Of a stretch of DNA of 30,095 nucleotides, positions 10,301 to 25,410 are shown in pieces. Under the pieces are notes generated by a model, which was not told the origin of the DNA, searched no databases, and saw only the letters and a list, made by a program, of their open reading frames with translations. Location of the stretch: contig JAYMTF010000793.1 in assembly GCA_036897485.1 (NCBI GenBank), positions 1-30,095 on the forward strand. The letters run 5' to 3'. The stretch is from Pelargonium nanum (taxonomy: Eukaryota; Streptophyta; Magnoliopsida; Geraniales; Geraniaceae). Both the position numbers and the translations under genes were made by a program. Positions within the stretch are counted from its first letter, which is position 1, and the number at the start of each line of letters is the position of its first letter.

Positions 10301-12854
10301 ACCTCAGGTGTTTTTTCCATCTCAGCTGTGAGAGCTCCAATGGATCCTGGATGCAGCCTAACATCATCATCCAAAAATAACACATACTTACTGTCCTTAT
10401 GTATATTCTCCACCCCAATCTGCAGAAAACATCATAATCTAATTAAGAACTAACCAATAACTATCATACCTCAAACAGAAACACCTTATCAAACTATACA
10501 AGGAGCATATAAAGACATAATTAATGGATTTAATTGAAATTCTGTAGCTCGTAAATGCTGGAGTCCTCAACTTTCTAGACGCATTCTCATTGAGTTTCAT
10601 CTACTAATGGGTCCACATTCTATTGCTAGTCAAACATGAAAAAACTCCCCTTGATGAGAAGTATTGGAAGTTCCAAAAGGTCACATTTTGAGAATTAATT
10701 TGGTCCATTTTTTTTAGAATTAATGTGATACCTTTTTTTCAGTGTAGAGAAGAAACTCAACATTAACAAACGTATTGAAAGTTATTTGTATGTTACAGGC
10801 CCTAGCTATCACATTGTTCAGACCCCTTAAAAAGTGAAGTCTTAAACTTGAAACATACCAACTGATTGTGAATTTTCTGACTACATGTTGTTGACAAACC
10901 AGCTACGATGACCTTCGCTTCAACATTATCCTGTACACATCAAACATGCAAGCAAGTTAAGAATGAAGCAATGGAGAAAAAGTCATACAAGTCAGAGTCC
11001 CTTAAAAATCATCAAAGCAAGGACATAACAAAAGACAAGATAAGGAGAACATAAACTCATGATTCAAAGCATTGCGTTCTTTTTCCATGGGTACATGTCT
11101 GAGTGAAACAAAAGTTAAGCTTTTTAAAGTAAACTTTATAAAAAGAGAATGTGAGTTAACTACAAGTACCTGAAAATCCAATATTAACCGAGACACGGCA
11201 TGGTAAGCAGGATCTTCTGTGCTTTCCACAACAAAAAGAAATTCTAGAGGACCACCGTAAAGAGATGTTATCTGCATTTGTTAACATGCCAAGAGTTTAA
11301 TAACACATGCAAATAATACCATTCCCCATAGTAAGGGAGGAAAGGTACATTTTAAGAAAATAATATAATTTACATAGTGTGATGTTTTTAGATATTAGGG
11401 AAAAGAAAAACTTTAAACATGATGCAAAGGGCACTGTGTTGACATTCCACCCAAGTCCTTTCTATAAAAATAAAAAAAAGAATATGCTAGATAAAAAAAT
11501 AACTTTTATTTGACATGCATCAATGCAATGTCCATCTACAAAATACTCACTTGGCTTCTCCAATTGTGTAGATTGTGCTCTCCGAACCCCTTCAAAGGCA
11601 TAACGACTGACACTCTAGGTAGATTGATCTGATTAATGTGTTCAAGTTCATTAATATCATGACAGAGAAATGCAAAGCTATTGCCATGCTTCATGCCATT
11701 CTTCAGTCGATTTATCTCTCTGTTTCTGTGGGGAAAAAAGAAGAAGATGATGTTGGACAAAACTCAGGAAATAATGGAGGATGATATGCTAAGGTGGTCA
11801 AGGTCAAGTTGTCCCTAAACCTAATACATTAGACTCGAACATACCTGACATAAGCAGCAAAAACCCACCCAAGAGCAAGAAGTAAGCAGATTAAACATCC
11901 CTAAACAAAAATAGTATAGAAAGATCATATAAGTATGCAGTGAAAATAAAGCAACAGAATACTAAAGCATTAGAGAGTAACCACTGAAAGCAACTATCCT
12001 TAGGTAGTGAAATTAAACACTTAGACAATCAAATAATACTCAATTAATCAAAAATGACCGATCTTTATCTAAGGTAGCGGCTGGATTAGATATTTTTTTA
12101 ACAAATGGGAATGATATTTTCATTGTTCATGTTTGGATTAGTATTTTTTGGTCATGAATTTGGCTCTAAAATGGTAATCTCATTCCCATTCCAAAAAATT
12201 AATCCAAACTCTTCCTTAATTACTGATTCCAAAACATGATTACAGCGGTAAAATTCTAAAAAACCACCTCAGCCCTTGATGCTCTTCTCCAGTTTCGCGA
12301 ACTCTCTATAACAAACATACATCTCCTCCTATTCGTTTGTTCAACATAATAGTAGTAAAAACCAAGAACTGTTGATTCAACTGAATGTACATTCTTTTAA
12401 CTTCTAATTGCATCTAAAACAATCATATGTAAAGCGATAAAAAAGAAACGTGTCATTAGAGAAATCATGGGTACAATAACTCTATGCACCCAAAAATCAT
12501 CATATTGTAATTACAGCTACAACAAACAGCATATTATAATAAAACCTTAACTTTGTGAGTTCAATCAAACACAAAAAACCAACATTTGATATTTGAACTC
12601 TCACAATCAAACACAAAAATTAAAACATTTACAGATTATGAACCTCAGATCTCCAAAACTATAAGCAAATTGGCGCACAAATTGAAATCAATTTTCTATC
12701 TCCTCAACTTTCGCGGCAACCAAACAGAAAATCAAACGGTAAAAAACAATCGGAGACTGACCTGGATCTGGACGAAAACGGCGAGAGGACTACAGAAGGC
12801 GCGGCTGAGAGAGAAGAGGAACAAATCGACAGTGTCCAGCGCCGACGACGACAT
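7365..12854 (-). CDS. GCS: Glucosylceramide synthase (ceramide glucosyltransferase, GT21)
   Basis: Transfers glucose from UDP-glucose to ceramide in ER/Golgi membranes, making plant glucosylceramides. Fourteen exons join in frame (transcript order): 12854-12762, 11900-11845, 11725-11551, 11271-11170, 10930-10859, 10419-10303, 10179-10102, 9768-9706, 9618-9522, 9434-9356, 9278-9070, 8577-8432, 8012-7890, 7517-7365. The product is 520 aa, the usual plant length. An N-terminal signal-anchor segment lies at about 31-48 (ICLLLALGWVFAAYV). The catalytic domain has PRVSVVMPLKGFGEHNLHNW, the DDDVRLHPG motif (D183-D185), GYSDD (D276-D277) and SRYWNYLRKQ (from 310), which takes the place of the family's Q/R-x-x-R-W motif. 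C-terminal hydrophobic segments lie around 335-355, 380-395 and 430-445. The C-terminus is lysine-rich (PKKNDN). All introns are GT-AG except intron 8 (9705-9619), which starts GC. Intron 1 holds a MITE and intron 13 a SINE. Confidence 0.96.
7585..7759 (-). mobile_element. Au-like SINE with target-site duplication, in GCS intron 13
   Basis: On the minus strand the element begins ACATGGTGAACCTTTACGCA (A-box region), has GGAGGTCACGGGTTCCAGT (B-box region), ACAACCTCTATGCAAAAGC and a CTCCCC/GGGAGGGAGCCTCC 3' body, and ends in a T-rich tail. It is flanked by a 13-bp direct repeat with one mismatch: TACCCTTTTACTA (7572-7584) and TACCCTTCTACTA (7760-7772). This marks a retroposition that is not very old. 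It lies in the sense orientation of GCS. Confidence 0.85.
9619..9705 (-). other. GC-AG intron (GCS intron 8)
   Basis: Exon 8 ends GGA TGC ATG ATG and the intron starts GCAAGT; it closes with TTTTCAG before ATG CAT GCT GAT. Only this junction gives the conserved CMMMHADDFRQD of plant GCS. The donor is otherwise a perfect match (ATG|GCAAGT), as is typical of genuine GC-AG introns. No GT donor nearby preserves the conserved residues. Confidence 0.85.
12073..12215. mobile_element. GGAATG-type MITE, copy A (GCS intron 1)
   Basis: Ends are GGTAGCGGCTGGATTAGAT and, inverted, GGAAGAGTTTGGATTAAT. The interior has CATGTTTGGATTAGTATTTT, TTGGTCATGA and CTCATTCCCATTCC. It is the same family as the elements at 22271-22452 and 28426-28558. 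It is short, non-coding and rich in GGAATG/CATTCC, as in a common plant MITE class. Confidence 0.75.
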
Positions 12855-13049
12855 TGCGAACCTTATCTGTAGCCTCTCTCGCTGAGATTGTTGTTCTAAA
12901 AAGCCCTAGGTTTCAGTTTCAGCGACCGTCTCCGTCTCAGATCGCCATTGATGCGATTCGGAGCCACACAACGCAACGCGAGAGAGCAAGAGACGATGAA
13001 TAAGGATTTGGAGAGAGGAAAAAGAGGAGAGGTGTGAGATGGCGCGTGA

Positions 13050-13056
13050 ATTTATA
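13050..13056 (-). promoter_or_regulatory. Candidate TATA box for GCS
   Basis: TATAAAT on the minus strand lies about 196 bp upstream of the GCS start codon, followed by a CT-rich segment typical of a plant leader. A second candidate, TATAAATA, lies at 13320-13327. The nearer one would give a leader of about 165 nt. This is consensus evidence only. Confidence 0.4.
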
Positions 13057-13348
13057 GCTTTGGAGAGAGAAGAGCCATCATTGACCACACATCTGCTTCG
13101 TCGTCTCCGTCGCTGCTCTGTGACTGTGTGTGCTCTCTATCTGTATCTGCTATGGTGTGTTTGGCTTTTTTGCACGTTACAGTGTTACACAGAGACTGAA
13201 TTTGAAATTGAAATTGAAATTTTTAGGAGAAAAAAAAAATGTTTTTTTTAGTGTTTTTTTTTTTGGAGAAAAAATAAACTGAATAATGGAGGAGAGGGAG
13301 ATACCGTTGGGCTGGTTGCTATTTATAGTAAGTTTTGTAGGTTCCAAG

Positions 13349-13925
13349 TAGAGGTGGCAATTCGGGTTCCAGTTGGGTTAAAAATGCCCTTCTCGAAATG
13401 AGAACACGTCGGTTGGAATTTACCCAAACCTATTCCACAGAGTTTTGGGCCGGATATTGGGTATCAGCAAATTCAAGTCCAAACGTTCACTCTAGTTTCA
13501 ACTTTCGATTTTCTATTCTTTGGAGACGGAGATGAAAAAAAGGAGAGAGGAAAAAAAAGTAAAGATGATGATTTGTATTTTGATTCGAATTTGGGTTTGA
13601 AAAATGTAATCTAAACCCAACCCGAAAAGGTGTAGTTTCGGGTTTTTGCATGTAAAACGTGCAAGTTCGTGCGGGAGTGTCCTACTCAACCCTCATAAAC
13701 ACAAAAAAAAAAATTAAAAAAGTTTGAGTAAAACTAGCATTCAACATTCAATGTGGGGGTTTAGTTTCAAGTTGGAAATGCTTATTCAAAATTTGAAAAC
13801 AGTAATTCGAGTTTAGGATTGAAAATCTTTAATATAAACGCAAAATAAAAATGTATTTAATTTGAACTCGAACTAATGAATATCCAAATTTTGATTCGGA
13901 CTTAAAACTCGAATTGTCAGCTCTA
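13349..13925. mobile_element. Non-autonomous element with TAGAGCTG-type inverted ends
   Basis: The left end TAGAGGTGGCAATTCGGGTT (13349-13368) and the reverse complement of the right end (13906-13925, TAGAGCTGACAATTCGAGTT) differ at 3 of 20 positions. The 577-bp interior is non-coding and rich in CGGGTT/AACCCGA phrases. Related ends recur across the window, so this is a multi-copy family. No target-site duplication was clear. Confidence 0.6.
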
Positions 13926-14459
13926 TCCCATAAGCCAACCACAACTCTTCTTTTATATTGTGATAAAGACAGTTCTTGAAGTTCATTAAAAATTAATTAC
14001 TTAAATTATGTTTTTGCCTCAATAAGAATATGATAATGTGGTGGCATAGTTACGTGTACGTTACAAATTTTGAAATTGCTAATGTTTGTCAAATCCTAGA
14101 AAAGAAAGTGATGTTTGTTTTAGACTTTGATACCCAAAAAAAAACAAAAACGTAATCATATTATATTAACAAACAAAATTATGTTTTGTTAATCACTGTA
14201 TTATTGGTTCAATTAAAGGGAATATTGGAGTGCTCGTTGGATCTGTCAAGAACAATTAACAATCCATTATTAGGATCTAATTTTTTTGTTTGAAAATATT
14301 TATTTTGTTTTGAATTGATATCTAATTTAATTTTTATTTTAATTTACTCATGACAAAGTAAATAGTTAAAGGACCAAAATAAAATATTTTTCTTGTTAGT
14401 TTATTAGGTGATTCTATTCTTGTCATTTCAAATTTTAATGTTCATATTTTTGACATTGC

Positions 14460-14610
14460 TAGAGCTACTAATTTGAATTCAAACTTGTGAGCACTCACAA
14501 TTTTGTAAATTTAAGTTATATGAAATAAATCCAATCAATTTTTGAGCCGGATCAAACAAATTCATATATTTTACACGTAAAATTTATCGTAACTCAAATT
14601 GTCAACTCTA
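14460..14610. mobile_element. Short element with TAGAGCTG-type inverted ends
   Basis: The left end TAGAGCTACTAATTTGAATT and the inverted right end TAGAGTTGACAATTTGAGTT (14591-14610) match at 15 of 20 positions. It is related to the 13.3-kb element but only 151 bp long. A further solo end of the same family (CTCAAATTGACAGCTCTA) lies at about 14790-14807. Confidence 0.45.
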
Positions 14611-16283
14611 AACATCACCATTAAATAAATTAATTGTCTATGCAAAGTCAACGGTTTGGTTGGATGGTATGATTTTTCTCAAATTAGAGGAAACAAGTTG
14701 GGTATTAGTCAATTCTTTGCATAAAACTCAAAATCCGCATCTTTTTGCGTCGGATTCAAGTTAAGCGTTTACGATTTGAATCCAAAAACTCAAATTGACA
14801 GCTCTAGATGCCATGCCATGACATAAGAAGCTAATTAGCAAATTGCTATCCCAATCACAAGGCCAGAACCATATTATTAATTGGAGCTGACTAAAAAGCC
14901 ATGAAACATTGCTCTACAGCACATGCTTTTGCCAGCTCTACTCCATAGACCATGTTACATGTCATTGCTCTTGAAAATGACAGCTACTTGCATGCTTATC
15001 ACGTGGTTGTATTCGTACCGTGTTGAAAGTTTAACATTATGTTAAACATATCAATCTAGAATCGATGATACGAATTTACCGTTGTGATTTCAGGAATCGG
15101 GTCCGAGCAAGCCTCGGCCCACGGGTCCAACACTACAAGTTTAAATTAATGTGTACGGATTGCATTATTTGTTTGATTAAACAGGTTAAGTTGAACCCAA
15201 ACCCGTTTAAGTTTGTGTCAAGTCACGGGTCATGAACCAAACCGTCGGCCCTACATGTGGCCCTCTTGCTAAATCCATATGTTCAGACAAATCTTATTCT
15301 TATCTAGGATGGATCATGAATGTATGCATTATTTATGGTTTTCTTGTCCCTAACCTACCAGTCTTCTTCACCTGCAATTCATGCTGCCCAGACTCCAGAG
15401 ACTGATTGTTAGCTATCCTCTGACCCTTACTTTTAGGATCAGAACCATTACAGCAATTCAATGGAACCAGACATTGATCTTAACAGCAAGGTCATGATAA
15501 TAAAAAAATGTGGCTCAATGAATCCAGCAAGGAAACATAGGATTTACGTGGTTCGATCAATGTGACCTACATCCGTACCCTCGGGTTTTTACAATTACAT
15601 GTGCTCCCTCGGACTCAGCCAGCAAAGCAGCCAGTAATTCATTTAGGCAACACATCAGACTCTACGTACTAAACACGAGCTTGGATAAGTTTATTAGAGC
15701 TAGCATATGGGTCAAGGGAACGAGCTCGGGTCAAAAAATGCAGCTATGCTTATCAGGACACTTCTTGTCGGACTAAGCTGATGTTATTGGGCCGCATGCC
15801 TAATGCAGAGCAGACCAATAAAATCACTGTGTTCGTAATTTGCAACATTTTATCGGCTCTAGCCTCTCCCACTAAGTGGTGAGACACATTAGAACTAATG
15901 AAAAGTTGCCCGATAAAAACACGTGTTTTGGCCTAGCCCATTTTGACCCGCATTGCTAGATATACCGAAACGGCTCGGGGAAAGAAAATGGCATGTTTAT
16001 CTAGTTACTTATTGCGGCCCGGACCCGGTATTATCGGGCTGGATCAGTGATGGTTGTTTTGCCAGCTCTATGTCTACTAAGCAAGGGGGCGCATGGGGTA
16101 TAGGGCAACAAGAAGAATGAGCTGACAACAAGTGCAATCAGACAGCTATTCACTTGCTTCACTCCAAATTTGTCCAAAGGGGTCTACTCTATAGGAACAT
16201 TCCTATGTTGCTGTTACTCTGTCGTATCTTAACATCTAGTACTATTTTGGCAAACACAACATACACAACATAACTTAGCTATT
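14611..16283. other. Repeat-rich intergenic DNA
   Basis: No gene is recognisable. The segment contains solo ends of the TAGAGCTG family (about 14807, and CCAGCTCTA near 14934 and 16062) and GC-richer tracts with CGGGTC/GGCCC phrases (15090-15250, 15940-16050), consistent with stacked remnants of transposons. Confidence 0.5.
15500..15680. mobile_element. Possible LTR-retrotransposon remnant
   Basis: The phrase GATTTACGTGGTTCGATCAA followed by GACCTACATCCGTACC resembles a motif found in LTRs of many plant Copia elements. No paired LTR, primer-binding site or coding remnant is visible, so this is at most a fragment. The resemblance is from memory. Confidence 0.3.
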
Positions 16284-16438
16284 GGGTGGGTCAATGCACG
16301 GGGCTCGTTGTGAGGTTTGGGGAGAGTTATTTTTGTATGCAACCTCATCCCTTCTTTGCATAGAGGTTGTTTCTCTTATTTGACCCATAGCGATCTCAAG
16401 ATCACAAGACAGTAACCTTACAGTTGAGCCAACCTTTC
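16284..16438 (-). mobile_element. Au-like SINE, diverged full-length copy
   Basis: On the minus strand it reads GGTTGGCTCAACTGTAAGG (A-box region), then CTTGTGATCTTGAGATCG and GGGTCAAATAAGAG (degraded B-box region), ACAACCTCTATGCAAAGAAG and a CTCTCCCC body. It follows the same order as the 7.6-kb copy. I could not find a convincing target-site duplication. Confidence 0.7.
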
Positions 16439-16766
16439 AGTCTAATATTCGTGCACGTAAGTAAGAAATCGAAAATAGCTTATCAAACAACTAAAACAAT
16501 ATGATGGCAAAAAAGCATAGTAGTTGACAAGTTGTATACAAAGACAATCACAAATTCACAATCCTGCAAATACTAAATCTGAAGGCAACAAAATTATGAT
16601 CCCATGGTGGAAAATATGATCTCAATAGAATAACTTGCTAATCACTAAAGGGTCAATTCTTGTAACATATTTTTCCATAAAGTCAATCAAAAGATTCAAA
16701 ACTATGAACGTGCGTCTACTTTAAATGCATATAATATCAGGAAAGACAATAGTTTTCGGAGTATAA

Positions 16767-18557
16767 TCATTGTGCATGAGCTGATTTGTTTCCAATTAAG
16801 TGATGAAGAAGCACACCTGTAGCAACGCTGACATTCAAGCTCTCCACAGCCATAAAGGATCGGAACTCTTCACTTGAACATCTTTGATCCATGTCTGTAG
16901 TCTCCGCATTTTCAGGCTCTTTTCCGGCAGTTTTTTCCACAGGAATGTTTCCATGAATCTTTACTAACTCAGAACATGATTTCTCAACCAAAGGCCTCAA
17001 CCCTTTGCCTTCACTGCCAAGAACAAGAATCGTAGGAGCGCCAGGTGAAACCTCACTCAAAGGAATAGAATCTGCAGAAACTGAAGCCCCAAGAACTCGC
17101 CAGCCATTTTGAGAAGATGACGTCAAGAATTGCATCATGTTCTTGCAACACCTTATCTCCATAAGTTCGAGCGAGCCTGCACTGGCTTTGCTCACAACAC
17201 CACTTAATGGAGCGGAGTTCTTTACACATACCACCACCCCAGAAGCTCCGAAAAAGTACGCAGATCTTATGATTGCCCCTAAATTCTGAGGATCCGTGAC
17301 CTCATCTAGAGCAACCCAAAGAGAACCGTTGTCCTCAATTGATACTGGGTCTAGTTCCTTTATGTTTACCAAGTTCAATGGCGAAGCATCTAGTAGCAGT
17401 CCCTGATGGGGACGGTTATCAGCAATCATGTTAAGATCATGCTTCGAAGTGCTCTTTATGTTTAAACCCTTTTTCTTGGCCATTCTCAACACATTCTCAA
17501 ATCCTTTCTTGTCCTTCTTCTTTCGATTATTACTCTTCAAATCCAACCCTTCTTGAACATACAATTCATAAAATTGTCTTCTTCCAGCCGACAATGCTGC
17601 CAAAACAGGACCTACCCCGTAAACCCCTTCCCCAATCATCAACGGCAAAGTTGACTCCTTCACATCACGCCCAAACCTATTTCTATTCTTATCCCACCTC
17701 GTATCATCAATGAGCTCCGTTTCTTCACTGTCCGAAATTTCTTCTTCATTATTTTCACCCCTTACAATGCGATCCTTCCGCCAATCATTCTCCACACGTA
17801 GCACTCTATTTCTACTTCCTCTTTCTTCTTCGGCACTTTCATCCCTTTCAATGTGATCCCTCCGCCAATCCTTCGTCGCGGGTGGCCCTCTATCCCTACT
17901 TCCTCTTTCAATTTCAGTACTTCCAACCCTTCCAGAGCGATCCTTCCGCCAATCCTTCACCACAGGCAGCACTCTAGTCCTACTTCCTCGGTCCCCACCA
18001 GCGGATTCCATTCTCCTACCTCCTCTTCCTCTGTTCTCTGCCGTGGATGTTCTATTCCCGTACCCTCGGTTCTCTTCTCTAAACCTACCACTTCTCCCCG
18101 AATGATTTCTTTCGGGTTCCTCCCGAGAAAAACTATCCGTCCCCTTGTTCAATCTCTTCGCCGACTCCTCCCAAGAACTACCACTCCCTCTCTCCAACCT
18201 CTCAGCCGATTCCTCCCACGAAGACCGACCACTACCAGCATTCAAACCTCTTGCCAAGCCACTACTTTTAGACACTACCTCAGAACCAAAGCTATGCAAA
18301 CTTCTAGCTCCCACTATTCTAACACTCCACATAGCATTTCTCAAATCAAACCCACATGACAAGCTCCTAACTTTTCTATGAGAAGAGCAAATGGGTTGTG
18401 CTGAAACAGAGCTTTCAGGGTTTTGGGAGGGTTTTAGAGAAGACCCAAATCGTAAAGATTGGGACTTTGAGCAGGGAAGCGATTTAAAGCATCTGGGTTT
18501 CGAAGAAACCCTAGAAGCTAGAGGAAAAACATGGGTCTTTGTCAAATTAGAATACAT
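16767..18557 (-). CDS. SPOUT (SpoU/TrmH) rRNA 2'-O-methyltransferase, probably organellar
   Basis: Methylates a ribose 2'-OH of rRNA using S-adenosylmethionine; closest in kind to the mitochondrial MRM1/TrmH group. The 596-aa frame is uninterrupted and intronless. The start is fixed by an in-frame TAA immediately before the ATG. Residues 1-45 are Ser/Lys/Arg-rich and nearly free of acid, as in an organelle transit peptide. Residues 100-275 are a charged, probably disordered region with two 15-16-residue WEESA repeats (109-139) and three 28-residue Arg-rich repeats (191-274). The substrate-binding domain begins near 310 (GVYGVGPVLAALSAGRRQFYE). The catalytic trefoil-knot domain has DPQNLGAIIRSA (422-433), VLGSEGKGL (512-520) and SLNVSVATGVLLHHL (573-587), covering the three SPOUT motifs with N425, R431, E516 and N575 in place. 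It lies between hexokinase and GCS on the same strand. Confidence 0.93.
   Translation of the reverse strand: MYSNLTKTHVFPLASRVSSKPRCFKSLPCSKSQSLRFGSSLKPSQNPESSVSAQPICSSHRKVRSLSCGFDLRNAMWSVRIVGARSLHSFGSEVVSKSSGLARGLNAGSGRSSWEESAERLERGSGSSWEESAKRLNKGTDSFSREEPERNHSGRSGRFREENRGYGNRTSTAENRGRGGRRMESAGGDRGSRTRVLPVVKDWRKDRSGRVGSTEIERGSRDRGPPATKDWRRDHIERDESAEEERGSRNRVLRVENDWRKDRIVRGENNEEEISDSEETELIDDTRWDKNRNRFGRDVKESTLPLMIGEGVYGVGPVLAALSAGRRQFYELYVQEGLDLKSNNRKKKDKKGFENVLRMAKKKGLNIKSTSKHDLNMIADNRPHQGLLLDASPLNLVNIKELDPVSIEDNGSLWVALDEVTDPQNLGAIIRSAYFFGASGVVVCVKNSAPLSGVVSKASAGSLELMEIRCCKNMMQFLTSSSQNGWRVLGASVSADSIPLSEVSPGAPTILVLGSEGKGLRPLVEKSCSELVKIHGNIPVEKTAGKEPENAETTDMDQRCSSEEFRSFMAVESLNVSVATGVLLHHLIGNKSAHAQ
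17736..17987 (-). repeat. Three 84-bp in-frame tandem repeats in the methyltransferase gene
   Basis: Codons 191-218, 219-246 and 247-274 encode three diverged copies of a 28-residue unit beginning GSRxR and containing DWRKD/DWRRD, followed by an acidic end. The insert lies between the presumed transit peptide and the RNA-binding domain, so it should not disturb the catalytic fold. Confidence 0.85.
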
Positions 18558-18699
18558 TTAGAGCTCGGAAAATACAATCTTTCTCGTCGGAGATTGGTTG
18601 TGAAAGCTCGAATCAGTGGTTCAGATGGAGAAGAATATGAGAAGTACCTGTGTGGTTCATTGATTTCGCAAAAGAGCAGAGATCGAAAGCAGATAGAGA

Positions 18700-18708
18700 T
18701 TAGGGTTT
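18700..18708 (-). promoter_or_regulatory. telo-box (AAACCCTAA) upstream of the methyltransferase
   Basis: AAACCCTAA on the minus strand lies about 143 bp before the start codon. Telo-boxes are frequent near the transcription start of plant genes for ribosomal proteins and ribosome biogenesis, which fits an rRNA methyltransferase. Similar CCCTAA-type text also occurs near 18894 and 18950. Confidence 0.5.
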
Positions 18709-19029
18709 TTGGTTGAGAGCGAGCTCTGAGAGACTGACTCTGTATCTTATCTTTACTTCCACACCAATTTTTCTCTTTCTTGTTCGTTTTCAGAGTTGAG
18801 AATCAGGGCGCGGAGCAAAACGGCGTCGTATTGAGGGATCTGCAGAAGAGTTGACCAGTCAGGTATCCGGTTCGGTTTTCGGTTGACATAGCTTAACCCT
18901 AAACGGAAGGTGTGTGGATCCATTCGGGATGCAAGTTAGGGTTAGGTTCGGGTTTTACGTACAAATATGTGGGTTCATAGATATAACAAATAATCTCAAT
19001 ATTCACGGGTTCAAAATAGAAATGTAACT

Positions 19030-19500
19030 ACTCCGTTAAAATTTAATCAGAAGAGTATTGTTATAGCACTTTCCAACTTGATCCAGACCGAATGGTGAAT
19101 TAGTAGGAAGAGCAACGACTCAGTCCAAATCAAATTACTGGTAAATTAGTAGGGAGAGTTTGTTATCTTTTTTAGTCATTTGTGTTGAAACTTAGTAAAA
19201 AGAACACTCTTGTAGTTTTTTCCGTTAAAACTAAGTAGGAAGAGTACACCGTACATATATTCATTTCCGACAATCCAAAAAAGCGTCCTTGTAGTTCTTT
19301 CAGCAGAAGCTTGGTAGAAATAGCTTTGCCATTCATGCAGTTCTTTCCAGCTCGATCATGTAGTCCTGACTGAATGATAATATAGTAGAAAGAGATTTGT
19401 CGCTCTTGAAACCTTTCCGGCTCAACCCAAATGGTTGCTTAATAGGATGAGTTATGCCGCCCTTCTAATCTTTCCCGGCTTGTTCCGGATTAAACCGGAT
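19030..19500. repeat. Degenerate minisatellite downstream of hexokinase
   Basis: About eight imperfect copies of TTAGTAGGAAGAG occur at irregular spacing of roughly 36-81 bp (near 19041, 19100, 19146, 19191, 19227, 19308, 19383, 19439). Many are followed by a TTGTAGTTCTTTCCGGCTC-like phrase and CCGAATGGT. There is no coding potential. It lies between the methyltransferase promoter and the hexokinase 3' end. Confidence 0.6.
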
Positions 19501-19569
19501 GGTTCACACTTAAAAATAAAATTTAGGCAATAAAGCAAAACAAACCAAATTGCAAGTTCCCACTCAATT

Positions 19570-19575
19570 TTTATT
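19570..19575 (-). terminator. Candidate hexokinase polyadenylation signal
   Basis: AATAAA on the minus strand lies about 325 bp past the hexokinase stop codon. The distance fits a plant 3' UTR, but plant signals are loose and the true cleavage site is not visible. Confidence 0.4.
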
Positions 19576-19900
19576 TGCAATGGAAACAGGAGACAATGTT
19601 CCGCAAAACCAACTGCTCAAAGTTTTTTTTCAAGTTTACATCTCCCATTTATTCTCTAATTTTGCAACAAAATGACCTTCCTTTTACACCAAAACACACC
19701 TACAATATCCAAAATCAAACACCATCATGGCATCATCTATTACCGGAATAAAATTCCAGCAACCCCCGAGCATTGCCGATACACTGCCCTACACGTTCCT
19801 CGAACCCTTAAATCAAGGATTTTCCGGGAAAATCTTTCCCGGGAAAGCTCTTAACGATTGAAAGGAAGTTACATTGAGAAGTATACAAAAACCGACCAAA

Positions 19901-24941
<5,041 letters not shown>

Positions 24942-24987
24942 CGCAAGCTCGCGGATCAAAAATCAAAACTTGACAAAACCCACAAGC

Positions 24988-25019
24988 TCTCTCTCTAAAA
25001 AGTCCTCTTTCTCTCTCTA
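24988..25019 (-). promoter_or_regulatory. GA-repeat tract in the hexokinase leader
   Basis: The minus strand carries two GAGAGAGA-type runs separated by an AAAGAGGACTTTTT segment, 47-78 bp upstream of the ATG. Such tracts are common in plant leaders; a role is not established here. Confidence 0.4.
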
Positions 25020-25410
25020 GAAATTGCTAGGATTCAAAAAGACAAGTGTTCGGCGAGTTCTGAGTAGGGTTGGTGAGGGATTTTAATGGAAACTCAACGA
25101 GCTTAGTGGAGATTTTTCTAGGGAAAATGACGATTTTCCCGGAAAATAATAAGGCTAGTGAATTTCGGAGTAGAAGAAAATGGAAACAAAAATCAGTGGT
25201 GAGTGTGCGGAAATTTACATTCTGTCACTTTCTCAGGAAAACATATATATTTACTGTTTTTACGGAAATGAAAATATTCAATGTTACAGAAACGGACAGA
25301 GATTTGGATATAATTACGAAAATAACCTTCCCGAGTCGCAGGTGTCAGCAAACTCGGCGGACATAGAAAAGTACTTTATAGTTTATAGTTATGGTTTTGG
25401 AGCGGACATT

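Noticed and set aside
16284..16438. tRNA pseudogene from the A/B-box-like text
   Set aside because: The same A/B-box, ACAACCTCTATGCAAA and CTCCCC order recurs in the 7.6-kb copy with a target-site duplication, so a SINE explains it better than a decayed tRNA.
17853..18359. 168-codon plus-strand open frame (Ser/Pro/Thr-rich)
   Set aside because: It is antisense to the N-terminal, repeat-bearing part of the methyltransferase; its composition is a by-product of that GC-biased Arg/Glu-rich coding sequence.
24942..24959. Upstream extension of hexokinase by six codons
   Set aside because: The extension would start at TTG. The ATG at 24941 gives the standard MGxVAVGATVVC start of plant type-B hexokinases.
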